64,000 nt of DNA. It comes from Brevibacillus sp042683565 (GTDB lineage: Bacteria; Bacillota; Bacilli; Brevibacillales; Brevibacillaceae). This document shows positions 57,731 to 64,000 of the stretch, in pieces. The notes under the pieces are model-generated. The model did not search any database. It saw only the letters and a list, made by a program, of their open reading frames with translations, and was not told where the DNA came from. Where the stretch lies: positions 84,874-148,873 of the forward strand of contig NZ_JBHUJW010000021.1 of assembly GCF_042683565.1 (NCBI RefSeq). Direction: 5' to 3'. A program made the position numbers and the translations under genes. The stretch's first letter is position 1. Every line of letters starts with the position of its first letter.

Positions 57731-58504
57731 ATGAAGGATCAGGAAATGACAGTGGTTGAGCACCTGGCAGAGCTGCGGAAGCGCATTCTGTGGGTGCTGG
57801 CCGTATTTGTTGTCGCGTTGGTTGCCGGCTTCTTTTTGGCTGGACCGCTCATTGAATATTTGAAGCAGGAGCCGATCGCTGATGGCGTTCCGATCATCTC
57901 CCTGCATCCGTCAGACGCGCTGCGCGTGTACATGCAGTTCGCGTTTTTGATCGGGGTTGTGGTGACGCTGCCGGTGGCGCTGTACCATTTATGGCGCTTC
58001 GTTTCTCCGGGGCTGAAAGAGAATGAAAGGCGGGGGGCGCTTTACTTCATTCCGGCTGCGTGCATCCTGTTTCTGATCGGTATTGTGTTCGGCTACTACG
58101 TGGTCTTTCCGATGATCATGCAGTTCATGACCAACATGACCGCGACTATTGGCGCGGACCCCAACTACGGCATTGCGGAGTATTTCGGCTTTCTTTTCAA
58201 CATGGTGATCCCGTTCGGCGTGCTGTTTCAGCTCCCGATCATCGTCATGTTCCTGACGCGGCTTCGCATTTTGAACCCGATGAGGCTTGCGAAAATGCGC
58301 CGCTTTGCTTACTTCGGTCTCGCGGTCGTCGGGATTGCCTTGACGCCGCCCGAGATCGTGAGCGACATTTTGGTGACCATCCCGCTCTTGCTCTTGTACG
58401 AGATGAGCATCTGGCTGTCGCGGGTTGTCTATCGCAAGCAGCTCAGGGAAGAAGCAGAGTGGGAAAGAGAATACGGCTACGAAACGGAGGAAGCCGTTCG
58501 TTAG
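57731..58504 (+). CDS. tatC: Sec-independent translocase protein TatC
   Basis: A 257-residue TatC with six membrane helices. The N-terminal signal-peptide-binding motif MTVVEHLAELRKRI is intact. LWRFVSPGLKENERR, YFGFLFNMVIPFGVLFQLPIIV and LTPPEIVSDI are TatC signatures. ATG 57731 has AAGGTGG upstream; TTG 57713 lacks it. The C-terminus is longer by ~20 charged residues. Followed by the second copy of the dispersed hairpin. Confidence 0.94.
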   Translation: MKDQEMTVVEHLAELRKRILWVLAVFVVALVAGFFLAGPLIEYLKQEPIADGVPIISLHPSDALRVYMQFAFLIGVVVTLPVALYHLWRFVSPGLKENERRGALYFIPAACILFLIGIVFGYYVVFPMIMQFMTNMTATIGADPNYGIAEYFGFLFNMVIPFGVLFQLPIIVMFLTRLRILNPMRLAKMRRFAYFGLAVVGIALTPPEIVSDILVTIPLLLLYEMSIWLSRVVYRKQLREEAEWEREYGYETEEAVR

Positions 58505-58517
58505 CAGATCAAGACGA

Positions 58518-58565
58518 AGGGACGTCTCAAAAGTCGATTTTTTGACTTGGAGACGCCCCTTTTCG
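58518..58565 (+). repeat. dispersed hairpin repeat (copy 2), terminator of tatC
   Basis: AGGGACGTCTC (58518-58528) pairs with GAGACGCCCCT (58550-58560), followed by TTT. The sequence between is the same as in the copy at 8673-8719 except for one base insertion (GTCGATTT versus GTCATTT). Confidence 0.8.
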
Positions 58566-58622
58566 TATGTCCGGATGGAAGCGGGCAATACTAATACGGT
58601 TATGACAGGAGGTGTCGGCAGT

Positions 58623-59033
58623 ATGTGGCTGATTTTATGTGTGGCGCTGCTCTTCTCGTCGCCCGGTGCGGCAGTGGCGGAGAAAATCGAACTGTTTGAC
58701 TCGGATCAGCAGAAAGTGGTGGCGACATTCGACAACAGCGAAGCTCTGCAGGCGGAAGCGCAGCATATACTGGACAGCGTAAGCGGGCGTGTCCTCGAGT
58801 TCAGTCCTTCTCTCGACCACGTCATGATTGTGAAAATCCCGTTGACGCCTCCCAAGCGTCTGGTGCTTCGCTCGGCCGGCATCGATGCGGATATTGCAGA
58901 AATGTTTGTCATCATGCCCAAGCGCGGCGGGAGGGCGCCATGGCTCATCCTGCATACCAAAGAATACGAGACGGTCGTTGTCGAGTTTGCCCGCGGTGTC
59001 CAAAAGTTGAAAGAACAGGTTCGGCTTCCATGA
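58623..59033 (+). CDS. small secreted protein of unknown function
   Basis: A 136-residue protein with signal peptide MWLILCVALLFSSPGAAVAE (cleavage after VAE/VA near 19). The mature part is a mixed alpha/beta domain: ELFDSDQQKVVATFDNSEALQAEAQHILDS (in pieces), VMIVKIPLTPPKRLVLR, MFVIMPKRGGRAPWLILHT. AGGAGGTG (58606-58613) favours ATG 58623 over upstream in-frame ATGs. No family recognised. Its terminator overlaps the stop codon; the next gene is convergent. Confidence 0.7.
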   Translation: MWLILCVALLFSSPGAAVAEKIELFDSDQQKVVATFDNSEALQAEAQHILDSVSGRVLEFSPSLDHVMIVKIPLTPPKRLVLRSAGIDADIAEMFVIMPKRGGRAPWLILHTKEYETVVVEFARGVQKLKEQVRLP

Positions 59034-59060
59034 GCGTTCCGATTGTACGGGAACGCTTTT
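59032..59060. terminator. terminator between convergent genes
   Basis: GCGTTCC (59034-59040) pairs with GGAACGC (59050-59056), followed by TTTTATTTT; it sits just before the stop of the CAP-domain gene. Confidence 0.75.
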
Positions 59061-60399
59061 ATTTTGCGGGTGTGAGGAAGGTCTGGGTGTAGTAGTCGGA
59101 AATGACGCCTACGCCGAGCTGGGTAAAGCCTTTTTCCAGCACGTTTTTCCGGTGGCCGGGACTGTTCATCCAGCTTTCGTGCGCTTCGATGGCATCCGGA
59201 TAGCCTGCGGCAATGTTTTCGCCGGCCATTCGGTAGGAGATCTTCGCCTGCTTCAGGCGGTCGAACGGAGTGCTGCCCGTCGTTGCCGACACGTGGTCAA
59301 AAAAGTCGTTGGTCTCCATGTCGAGGCTGTGGCTTCGCGCCACCTGTGCGGCCGCTTCGCTCCATTGCAACGGGGGCAGTTTGGCGCGGTAACGGGAGAC
59401 GTTGACGAGATCGAGAATCTGCCGCTCGTACGCCGCGTTGACCATCTCCCGCTCCTGCACGGAGAGGGCGGGCGGGTCGAAATCAGGAGCTTGTCCCTGA
59501 TATGTCCACTTCGTTTCATAAAAGCCCCCGCGCAGGAGCATCTGTGTATCGATCAGGCGCAGCGCGGTCACCTTGTCGTTGTTTTGCTTGTCCAGATAGT
59601 AGATGGCAGCGACACCGTTTTCCATGACGAGCGGCCGCTGCTGTTTCTGGTTGGTGATTTGCACGTTTGCGCCCATGTATGAGAAGGAGACCACGTTCTG
59701 CAGAGGGTGCAAACGCTCCAGAGCCTGCAGGGGCGTGCCGATGCCGATCTCTCCCAGCCTGGCCTGCGGAGCGAGCGAGTACAGGTCCACGACTTTGCCG
59801 TCAGCTCCGATGCCGACTTGCACGTAACGGGCCGGATCGCTGTTGTAAATCCACCATTGGTAGCCAAGGCTGCTCGGTTCTTTGCGCCCAGGCGCTCCCA
59901 GCTGCCTGGTTACGTCAGCGGCGGACATGCCGAGTGTAAGTCCGAAGAGGTTATTGGGCTGCGGTGCCTTGGCCGATGCCGCCGCCGTCGTACTGGCAGG
60001 TGCAGCAGCGTTACCAGATGGAGTCGTCGCTGATGTGATAGCGGGAACGGCGGGCTGCGGCGATGCTGGCAAAACTTGCTTGGCAAGCGCAGCGGGGGGC
60101 TGTCCAACCCAGGCGGAATAGGAAGCGGCGTCCCAGCCCACCGGCTTGTTCAACTGACGGCCGACGACAGAGAGCGGAACGTAGAGCGTGCCTTTGTATT
60201 CCAGCGCAGGCGGCACATCTTGAGGGAGGATACCGGCGCTTGCTCCCGACTTTTGGTTCGAGACGACTTTGCGGCCGTCCCAGTAGAGGGTAGCAGGGTA
60301 GAGGTTGACCCGGATCAGGGAAGAATGCTCGGATGAGAAGAAACGGCTGATGCCCGCAATCGACAGAACACACGCACCAATCAGCAGCCATTTGCGCAT
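59059..60399 (-). CDS. CAP/SCP-domain secreted protein
   Basis: A 446-residue protein with a signal peptide or anchor (MRKWLLIGACVLSIAGISRFF). A copper-amine-oxidase-N-like stretch (~30-100: RKVVSNQKSGASAG, LEYKGTLYVPLSVVGRQLN) comes first, then a Ser/Ala/Pro-rich linker. A CAP-associated N-terminal type domain follows (~150-300; NLFGLTLGMSAADVTRQLGAPG). The C-terminal CAP domain is at ~320-440 (LDLVNVSRYRAKLPPLQWSEAAA, MAGENIAAGY, SWMNSPGHRKNVL). The last motif is the CAP signature. B. subtilis YlbC-like proteins have a similar order; function unknown, likely cell-wall or spore-coat related. Confidence 0.86.
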   Translation of the reverse strand: MRKWLLIGACVLSIAGISRFFSSEHSSLIRVNLYPATLYWDGRKVVSNQKSGASAGILPQDVPPALEYKGTLYVPLSVVGRQLNKPVGWDAASYSAWVGQPPAALAKQVLPASPQPAVPAITSATTPSGNAAAPASTTAAASAKAPQPNNLFGLTLGMSAADVTRQLGAPGRKEPSSLGYQWWIYNSDPARYVQVGIGADGKVVDLYSLAPQARLGEIGIGTPLQALERLHPLQNVVSFSYMGANVQITNQKQQRPLVMENGVAAIYYLDKQNNDKVTALRLIDTQMLLRGGFYETKWTYQGQAPDFDPPALSVQEREMVNAAYERQILDLVNVSRYRAKLPPLQWSEAAAQVARSHSLDMETNDFFDHVSATTGSTPFDRLKQAKISYRMAGENIAAGYPDAIEAHESWMNSPGHRKNVLEKGFTQLGVGVISDYYTQTFLTPAK

Positions 60400-60544
60400 G
60401 CGCAGATCCCTCCTTGGTTAGCTTGTCTGACTCTATTTGATTTATATGAGCGCGACGGTTTGGCAGAACACTTTTTGCTAGATGAGGATTTGCGAGAGTT
60501 GCCGTCAGGAGGGCTGGGATATGGAAAAAAGTGAGGGAAACTAC

Positions 60545-60612
60545 TTGCAAAGTAGATAGTGATTCATTATTATAGGAGTTGGGTGTTAGCACTCATATGA
60601 AGCGAGTGCTAA
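60545..60612 (+). promoter_or_regulatory. groESL promoter with CIRCE operator
   Basis: TTGCAA (60545-60550), 17 bp, TATTAT (60568-60573). The CIRCE element, TTAGCACTC (60586-60594), nine bases and GAGTGCTAA (60604-60612), follows at the start of the transcript. It is a perfect match and the binding site of the repressor HrcA. Confidence 0.97.
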
Positions 60613-60658
60613 CAACAATAAATCTGTTTACCTATATTTCTTGAGGAGGGTGTTTTTA

Positions 60659-60943
60659 GTGCTTAAGCCATTGGGTGACCGTGTGGTAATCGAAGCTATC
60701 TCCAAAGACGAAACGACTGCGAGCGGTATCGTTCTGCCTGATACGGCAAAGGAAAAACCGCAAGAAGGCCGCGTCATCGCAGTAGGCTCCGGTCGTGTTG
60801 CTGACAACGGCGAGCGCATCGCGTTGGAAGTAAAAGAAGGCGATAAAGTGATCTTCTCCAAATACGCCGGAACTGAAGTAAAGGTAGACAATAAAGAATA
60901 CCTCGTGCTGCGTGAATCCGATATCCTCGCGATTGTCGGTTAA
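60659..60943 (+). CDS. groES: co-chaperonin GroES
   Basis: A 94-residue GroES: LKPLGDRVVIEAISKDETTASGIVLPDTAKEKPQEG has the mobile loop and roof beta-hairpin order of the family; DKVIFSKYAGTEVKV and YLVLRESDILAIV end it. The start is GTG 60659, eight bases from GAGGAGGG; the longer frame from TTG 60641 would translate through that RBS. Expression is heat-inducible through CIRCE/HrcA. Confidence 0.97.
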   Translation: MLKPLGDRVVIEAISKDETTASGIVLPDTAKEKPQEGRVIAVGSGRVADNGERIALEVKEGDKVIFSKYAGTEVKVDNKEYLVLRESDILAIVG

Positions 60944-61008
60944 TGAACTTGATATAGCAAGTCATAGGAAGTTGAACAAGCAAACACATAACAGGAGGTA
61001 GAGATTAG

Positions 61009-62631
61009 ATGGCAAAACAAGTAAAGTTCTCTGAAGACGCTCGCCGCTCGATGCTCCGCGGTGTGGAAACGTTGGCAAACGCGGTGAAAGTGACCCTCGG
61101 TCCAAAAGGCCGCAACGTAGTATTGGAGAAAAAATTCGGTTCTCCGCTCATCACCAATGACGGTGTAACCATCGCAAAAGAAATCGAGCTGGAAGACGCT
61201 TATGAAAACATGGGCGCACAGCTGGTGAAAGAAGTAGCTACCAAAACCAACGACATCGCTGGTGACGGTACTACGACTGCAACGGTTCTGGCAGCTGCTA
61301 TGATCCGTGAAGGTCTGAAAAACGTAACGGCTGGTGCCAACCCGATGGTGATCCGCCGCGGTATGGAAAAAGCAGTTCGCGCTGCTGTAGAAGAAATCAA
61401 ATCGATTGCGAAACCGGTTGAAAACAAAGCTTCTATCGCACAAGTAGCGGCTATTTCCGCTGACAATCAAGAAGTGGGCAACCTGATCGCAGAAGCTATG
61501 GAAAAAGTGGGCAAAGACGGCGTTATCACCGTTGAAGAGTCCAAAGGCTTCGTAACCGAGCTGGAAGTAGTAGAAGGTATGCAATTTGACCGCGGCTACG
61601 CTTCCCCTTACATGATCACTGACACTGACAAGATGGAAGCGGTTCTGAACAATCCTTTCATCCTGATCACTGACAAGAAAATCTCCAACATCCAGGAAGT
61701 TCTGCCTGTACTGGAGCAAGTGGTACAAAGCGGCAAACCTCTCCTGATCATCGCAGAAGACGTAGAAGGCGAAGCGCTGGCTACTCTGGTAGTAAACAAA
61801 CTGCGCGGTACCTTCACAGCTGTAGCGGTAAAAGCTCCTGGCTTCGGCGATCGCCGCAAAGCTATGCTGCAAGACATCGCTGCTCTGACTGGCGGCGAAG
61901 TTATCACTGAAGAACTGGGTCTGGACCTGAAATCCACCAAGCTGGATCAACTGGGCCGCGCAGGCAAAGTCGTCGTTACCAAAGAAAACACTACCATCGT
62001 GGAAGGTGCTGGCGACAAAGCTGCCATCGACAGCCGCGTAGCACAAATCCGTCAACAAATCGAAGACACTACTTCCGACTTCGACCGCGAAAAACTGCAA
62101 GAGCGTCTGGCTAAACTGGCTGGCGGCGTAGCCGTGATCAAAGTCGGTGCTGCAACTGAAACCGAACTGAAAGAGAAAAAGCTCCGCATCGAGGACGCTC
62201 TGAACTCTACTCGCGCTGCAGTAGAAGAAGGTATCGTTCCTGGCGGTGGTACAACTCTGATCAACGCAATCAAAGCTGTTGAAGCTGTAAAAGCAGAAGG
62301 CGAAGAAGCAGTAGGTGTACAAATCGTCCTCCGCTCCCTGGAAGAGCCAGTTCGCCAAATCGCTGCGAACGCAGGTCTGGAAGGCTCTGTCATCGTAGAG
62401 CGCCTGAAAAAAGAAGCAGTAGGTATCGGCTTCAACGCTGCTACCGAAGAGTATGTAAACATGCTGGAAGCTGGTATCGTAGATGCTGCCAAAGTTACCC
62501 GCTCCGCGCTGTCCAATGCTGCATCCGTAGCTGCTATGTTCCTGACTACTGAAGCAGTCATTGCTGACAAACCAGAAGAAAACAAAGCTCCTGCCGGAAT
62601 GCCAGACATGGGCGGCATGGGCATGATGTAA
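61009..62631 (+). CDS. groEL: chaperonin GroEL
   Basis: A 540-residue GroEL with the expected signatures: VTLGPKGRNVVLEKKFGSP, NDGVTIAKEIELEDAYEN, GDGTTTATVLAAAMI (ATP site with the catalytic Asp), AAVEEGIVPGGGTTL and a GGMGMM tail. RBS ACAGGAGG. Codon use is strongly biased to optimal codons (CTG, GTA, GAA, AAA), unlike neighbouring genes, in line with high expression. Co-transcribed with groES 65 bp upstream; a terminator follows. Confidence 0.98.
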   Translation: MAKQVKFSEDARRSMLRGVETLANAVKVTLGPKGRNVVLEKKFGSPLITNDGVTIAKEIELEDAYENMGAQLVKEVATKTNDIAGDGTTTATVLAAAMIREGLKNVTAGANPMVIRRGMEKAVRAAVEEIKSIAKPVENKASIAQVAAISADNQEVGNLIAEAMEKVGKDGVITVEESKGFVTELEVVEGMQFDRGYASPYMITDTDKMEAVLNNPFILITDKKISNIQEVLPVLEQVVQSGKPLLIIAEDVEGEALATLVVNKLRGTFTAVAVKAPGFGDRRKAMLQDIAALTGGEVITEELGLDLKSTKLDQLGRAGKVVVTKENTTIVEGAGDKAAIDSRVAQIRQQIEDTTSDFDREKLQERLAKLAGGVAVIKVGAATETELKEKKLRIEDALNSTRAAVEEGIVPGGGTTLINAIKAVEAVKAEGEEAVGVQIVLRSLEEPVRQIAANAGLEGSVIVERLKKEAVGIGFNAATEEYVNMLEAGIVDAAKVTRSALSNAASVAAMFLTTEAVIADKPEENKAPAGMPDMGGMGMM

Positions 62632-62660
62632 GGAAAGCGGCTCGCCGTTTTTCCTGCGAA

Positions 62661-62692
62661 AGAGACAGATAAAACGTCTGTCTCTTTTTTTA
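62661..62692 (+). terminator. intrinsic terminator after groEL
   Basis: AGAGACAGA (62661-62669) and TCTGTCTCT (62677-62685), followed by TTTTTTT. Confidence 0.9.
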
Positions 62693-63550
62693 TGTTTTGC
62701 CGTAAATTTGTTTCTGAAATTAGAGAATGCATACTAAAATATTACTGCATAGAGAGTTGCACAAGAGTCAGGCAGCAAATTTGGTCCGGCAAGCTGCGCT
62801 CGTACTCCGAGACCACCGCGATTGCGGATGGCGGATACTTGCTGCCTGTAGACGATGTAAAGGGCATCTCCGATAATCCGAAGCTGTATCTCGACTCTGC
62901 GCGGGGGAGCGGCCAAAAAGTATGCCGGACCCCTTGCCATCAACTCGGCTGCCATTTCTCCCTGGCAAACTGCGCGGACGTGTGGAAACGGGTGAGCTTT
63001 GGGACGTACGCATGAAGCAGCATCTACGTGAGCGTTCTGTCCGTGTTTTTTATTCTGTTTTTCTCGTCTATGGCGGTCTCTTGCCTTTTACGGTACACCT
63101 GTCGCCGGAACCCGTATGTGCTGTTTTTTTCATGCTTGGGCAGATGCTGTAGAGCCGGTCTGCAGGCAGTTGGGAAGGTCGCTGCGTCGCGGCGTAAGAT
63201 TGGGCCGATATTTCGCGGGGGAGGCTCCGTGAGTCGGGTGGGCAAGTCGTCGCTCATGCGGGGGATCGGCTGGAGCATGATGTACAGCTGACAAAGCGCT
63301 GCGGTGCAGCTGCCATTTTCTTACACCAGAAGCTTCCGTAAGGCAGTGAAGTGCCTTCATCCTCTTGCACGTATGAAAGATCCAGAGAAGCGCGGCCTTT
63401 GTCTGTGTCTCGCAAAATTAGAGAAGGGAAAACAGGCAAGCCGCGTGGAACGAGTTGCCGAGCGAGCTGCGGTCGTCTGCTCTGGTTGATCCCGTGCATG
63501 AAATGCGCGTCATTTTGGATGTCTGACAGGAAAGTTAAAATTTCTTTGGC
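62693..63550. other. non-coding or degenerate stretch between groEL and rrn
   Basis: About 860 bases with no gene I can support. A protein-like stretch (+ strand, 62761-62915: SETTAIADGGYLLPVDDVKG..PKLYLDSARG) shifts frame near 62915, after which another frame reads YAGPLAINSAAISPWQT before a stop. This could be the debris of a lost gene. The minus strand is also open over 62734-62955 but without an RBS. 63028-63290 + reads as a hydrophobic, Cys-rich frame without good start context. Confidence 0.4.
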
Positions 63551-63558
63551 TTTTCTGC

Positions 63559-63587
63559 TTGCCTTTTCGATGCCAACTTGATAAGAT
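63559..63587 (+). promoter_or_regulatory. rRNA promoter P1 (candidate)
   Basis: TTGCCT (63559-63564), 17 bp, TAAGAT (63582-63587). Upstream sequence is A/T-rich. Confidence 0.6.
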
Positions 63588-63654
63588 AAATCTTGTCGCT
63601 TTTGAGGGTAATTTTAAGGAGAATGAAAAAAAGCTAAACTTCTAAAAATAACCC

Positions 63655-63683
63655 TTGATTTTTGAGACAAGACCTGATATAGT
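63655..63683 (+). promoter_or_regulatory. rRNA promoter P2 (candidate)
   Basis: TTGATT (63655-63660), 17 bp, TATAGT (63678-63683), 96 bp after P1. Tandem promoters ~100 bp apart are typical of Bacillales rrn operons. Confidence 0.7.
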
Positions 63684-63719
63684 TAAAAGAGTCGACGCCA
63701 CAAGCGCGATTGACAAAAA

Positions 63720-63729
63720 TGCTCTTTGA
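63720..63729 (+). promoter_or_regulatory. boxA antitermination site of the rrn leader
   Basis: TGCTCTTTGA at 63720-63729 followed by AAACTGAAC matches the leader boxA that recruits the Nus factors in Firmicute rrn operons. Confidence 0.8.
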
Positions 63730-63807
63730 AAACTGAACAGCGAAAGCGTTGATGAGTCTATCATTTAATGATTTGCCAGCTTGAAAAAGCGATGAACCAG
63801 AAACAAA

Positions 63808-64000
63808 TTTTATTGGAGAGTTTGATCCTGGCTCAGGACGAACGCTGGCGGCGTGCCTAATACATGCAAGTCGAGCGAGGTTTTTCGGACCCTAGCGGCG
63901 GACGGGTGAGTAACACGTAGGCAACCTGCCTCTCAGACCGGGATAACATAGGGAAACTTATGCTAATACCGGATAGGTTTTCGGGTCGCATGATCCGGAA
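63808..64000 (+). rRNA. rrs: 16S ribosomal RNA, 5' end (cut by the window)
   Basis: Starts with TTTATTGGAGAGTTTGATCC and continues GGCTCAGGACGAACGCTGG, the universal 5' end. Helix 6 and the following variable segments (ACACGTAGGCAACCTGCC, GGGAAACTTATGCTAATACC) are those of Brevibacillus 16S rRNA as I know it. About 193 of ~1,540 bases are in the window. Confidence 0.98.

Noticed and set aside
62734..62955. A 73-codon minus-strand open frame after groEL
   Set aside because: No RBS, no recognised family, and the opposite strand shows equally plausible broken frames, so it is described only as degenerate sequence.

Overview
The window is a 64 kb piece of a Brevibacillus-type Firmicute chromosome (Bacillales, Paenibacillaceae). 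The last ~190 bases are the 5' end of a 16S rRNA gene whose variable segments read like Brevibacillus. The coding regions are GC-rich, start codons are often TTG or GTG behind strong Shine-Dalgarno sequences, and there are endospore genes (a gamma-type SASP, cmpA, a ydcC homologue, a GerMN lipoprotein). No phage, IS element, CRISPR array or tRNA was seen.

Left part (1-34 kb). A sipW-calY(tasA-like)-small secreted protein cluster is followed by an S-box-controlled O-acetylhomoserine sulfhydrylase, a rhodanese/SCO1 pair, an RNase J, a bacilliredoxin, an aldo/keto reductase and an MFS exporter. Next come an LCP cell-wall protein, a divergent WYL-regulator/FUSC pair, a second S-box in front of metNIQ, an orphan OppA-like lipoprotein, an amidase/GerMN pair and the phosphate transporter pstSCAB. 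A methyl-accepting chemotaxis protein stands between pstB1 and a second pstB with its own Pho-box-like leader. An ArsB-type permease, a GMC dehydrogenase with its subunit 3, an ArsR-family regulator and a glutaredoxin follow.

Middle and right part (34-63 kb). Gene order follows the Bacillus subtilis ydcB-groEL stretch closely: acpS, ydcC, (two inserted genes), alr, mazE/mazF, rsbT-rsbU-rsbV-rsbW-sigB, tex, cmpA (opposite strand), sprT, thiL, tsaE, tsaB, rimI, tsaD, an ABC-F gene, mog/moeA-like genes, tatA-tatC, groES-groEL. The sigma-B module lacks rsbR, rsbS and rsbX. Between tsaD and the ABC-F gene lies a large membrane protein whose leader and 5' end carry a cluster of DnaA boxes. The t6A genes tsaE, tsaB and tsaD overlap or nearly abut, with rimI among them.

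Regulation visible in the sequence includes two SAM-I riboswitches with terminators, two Pho-box-like arrays, a CIRCE operator, a sigma-E-type promoter before ydcC, palindromic candidate operators at the WYL/FUSC and MFS promoters, tandem rrn promoters with boxA, and about twenty intrinsic terminators. The least conventional observations are the DnaA-box cluster, a hairpin that would hide the cmpA ribosome-binding site in read-through transcripts, a probable ATC start codon, a 294-bp triple repeat with a perfect 146-bp duplication, and a dispersed hairpin present in two near-identical copies.
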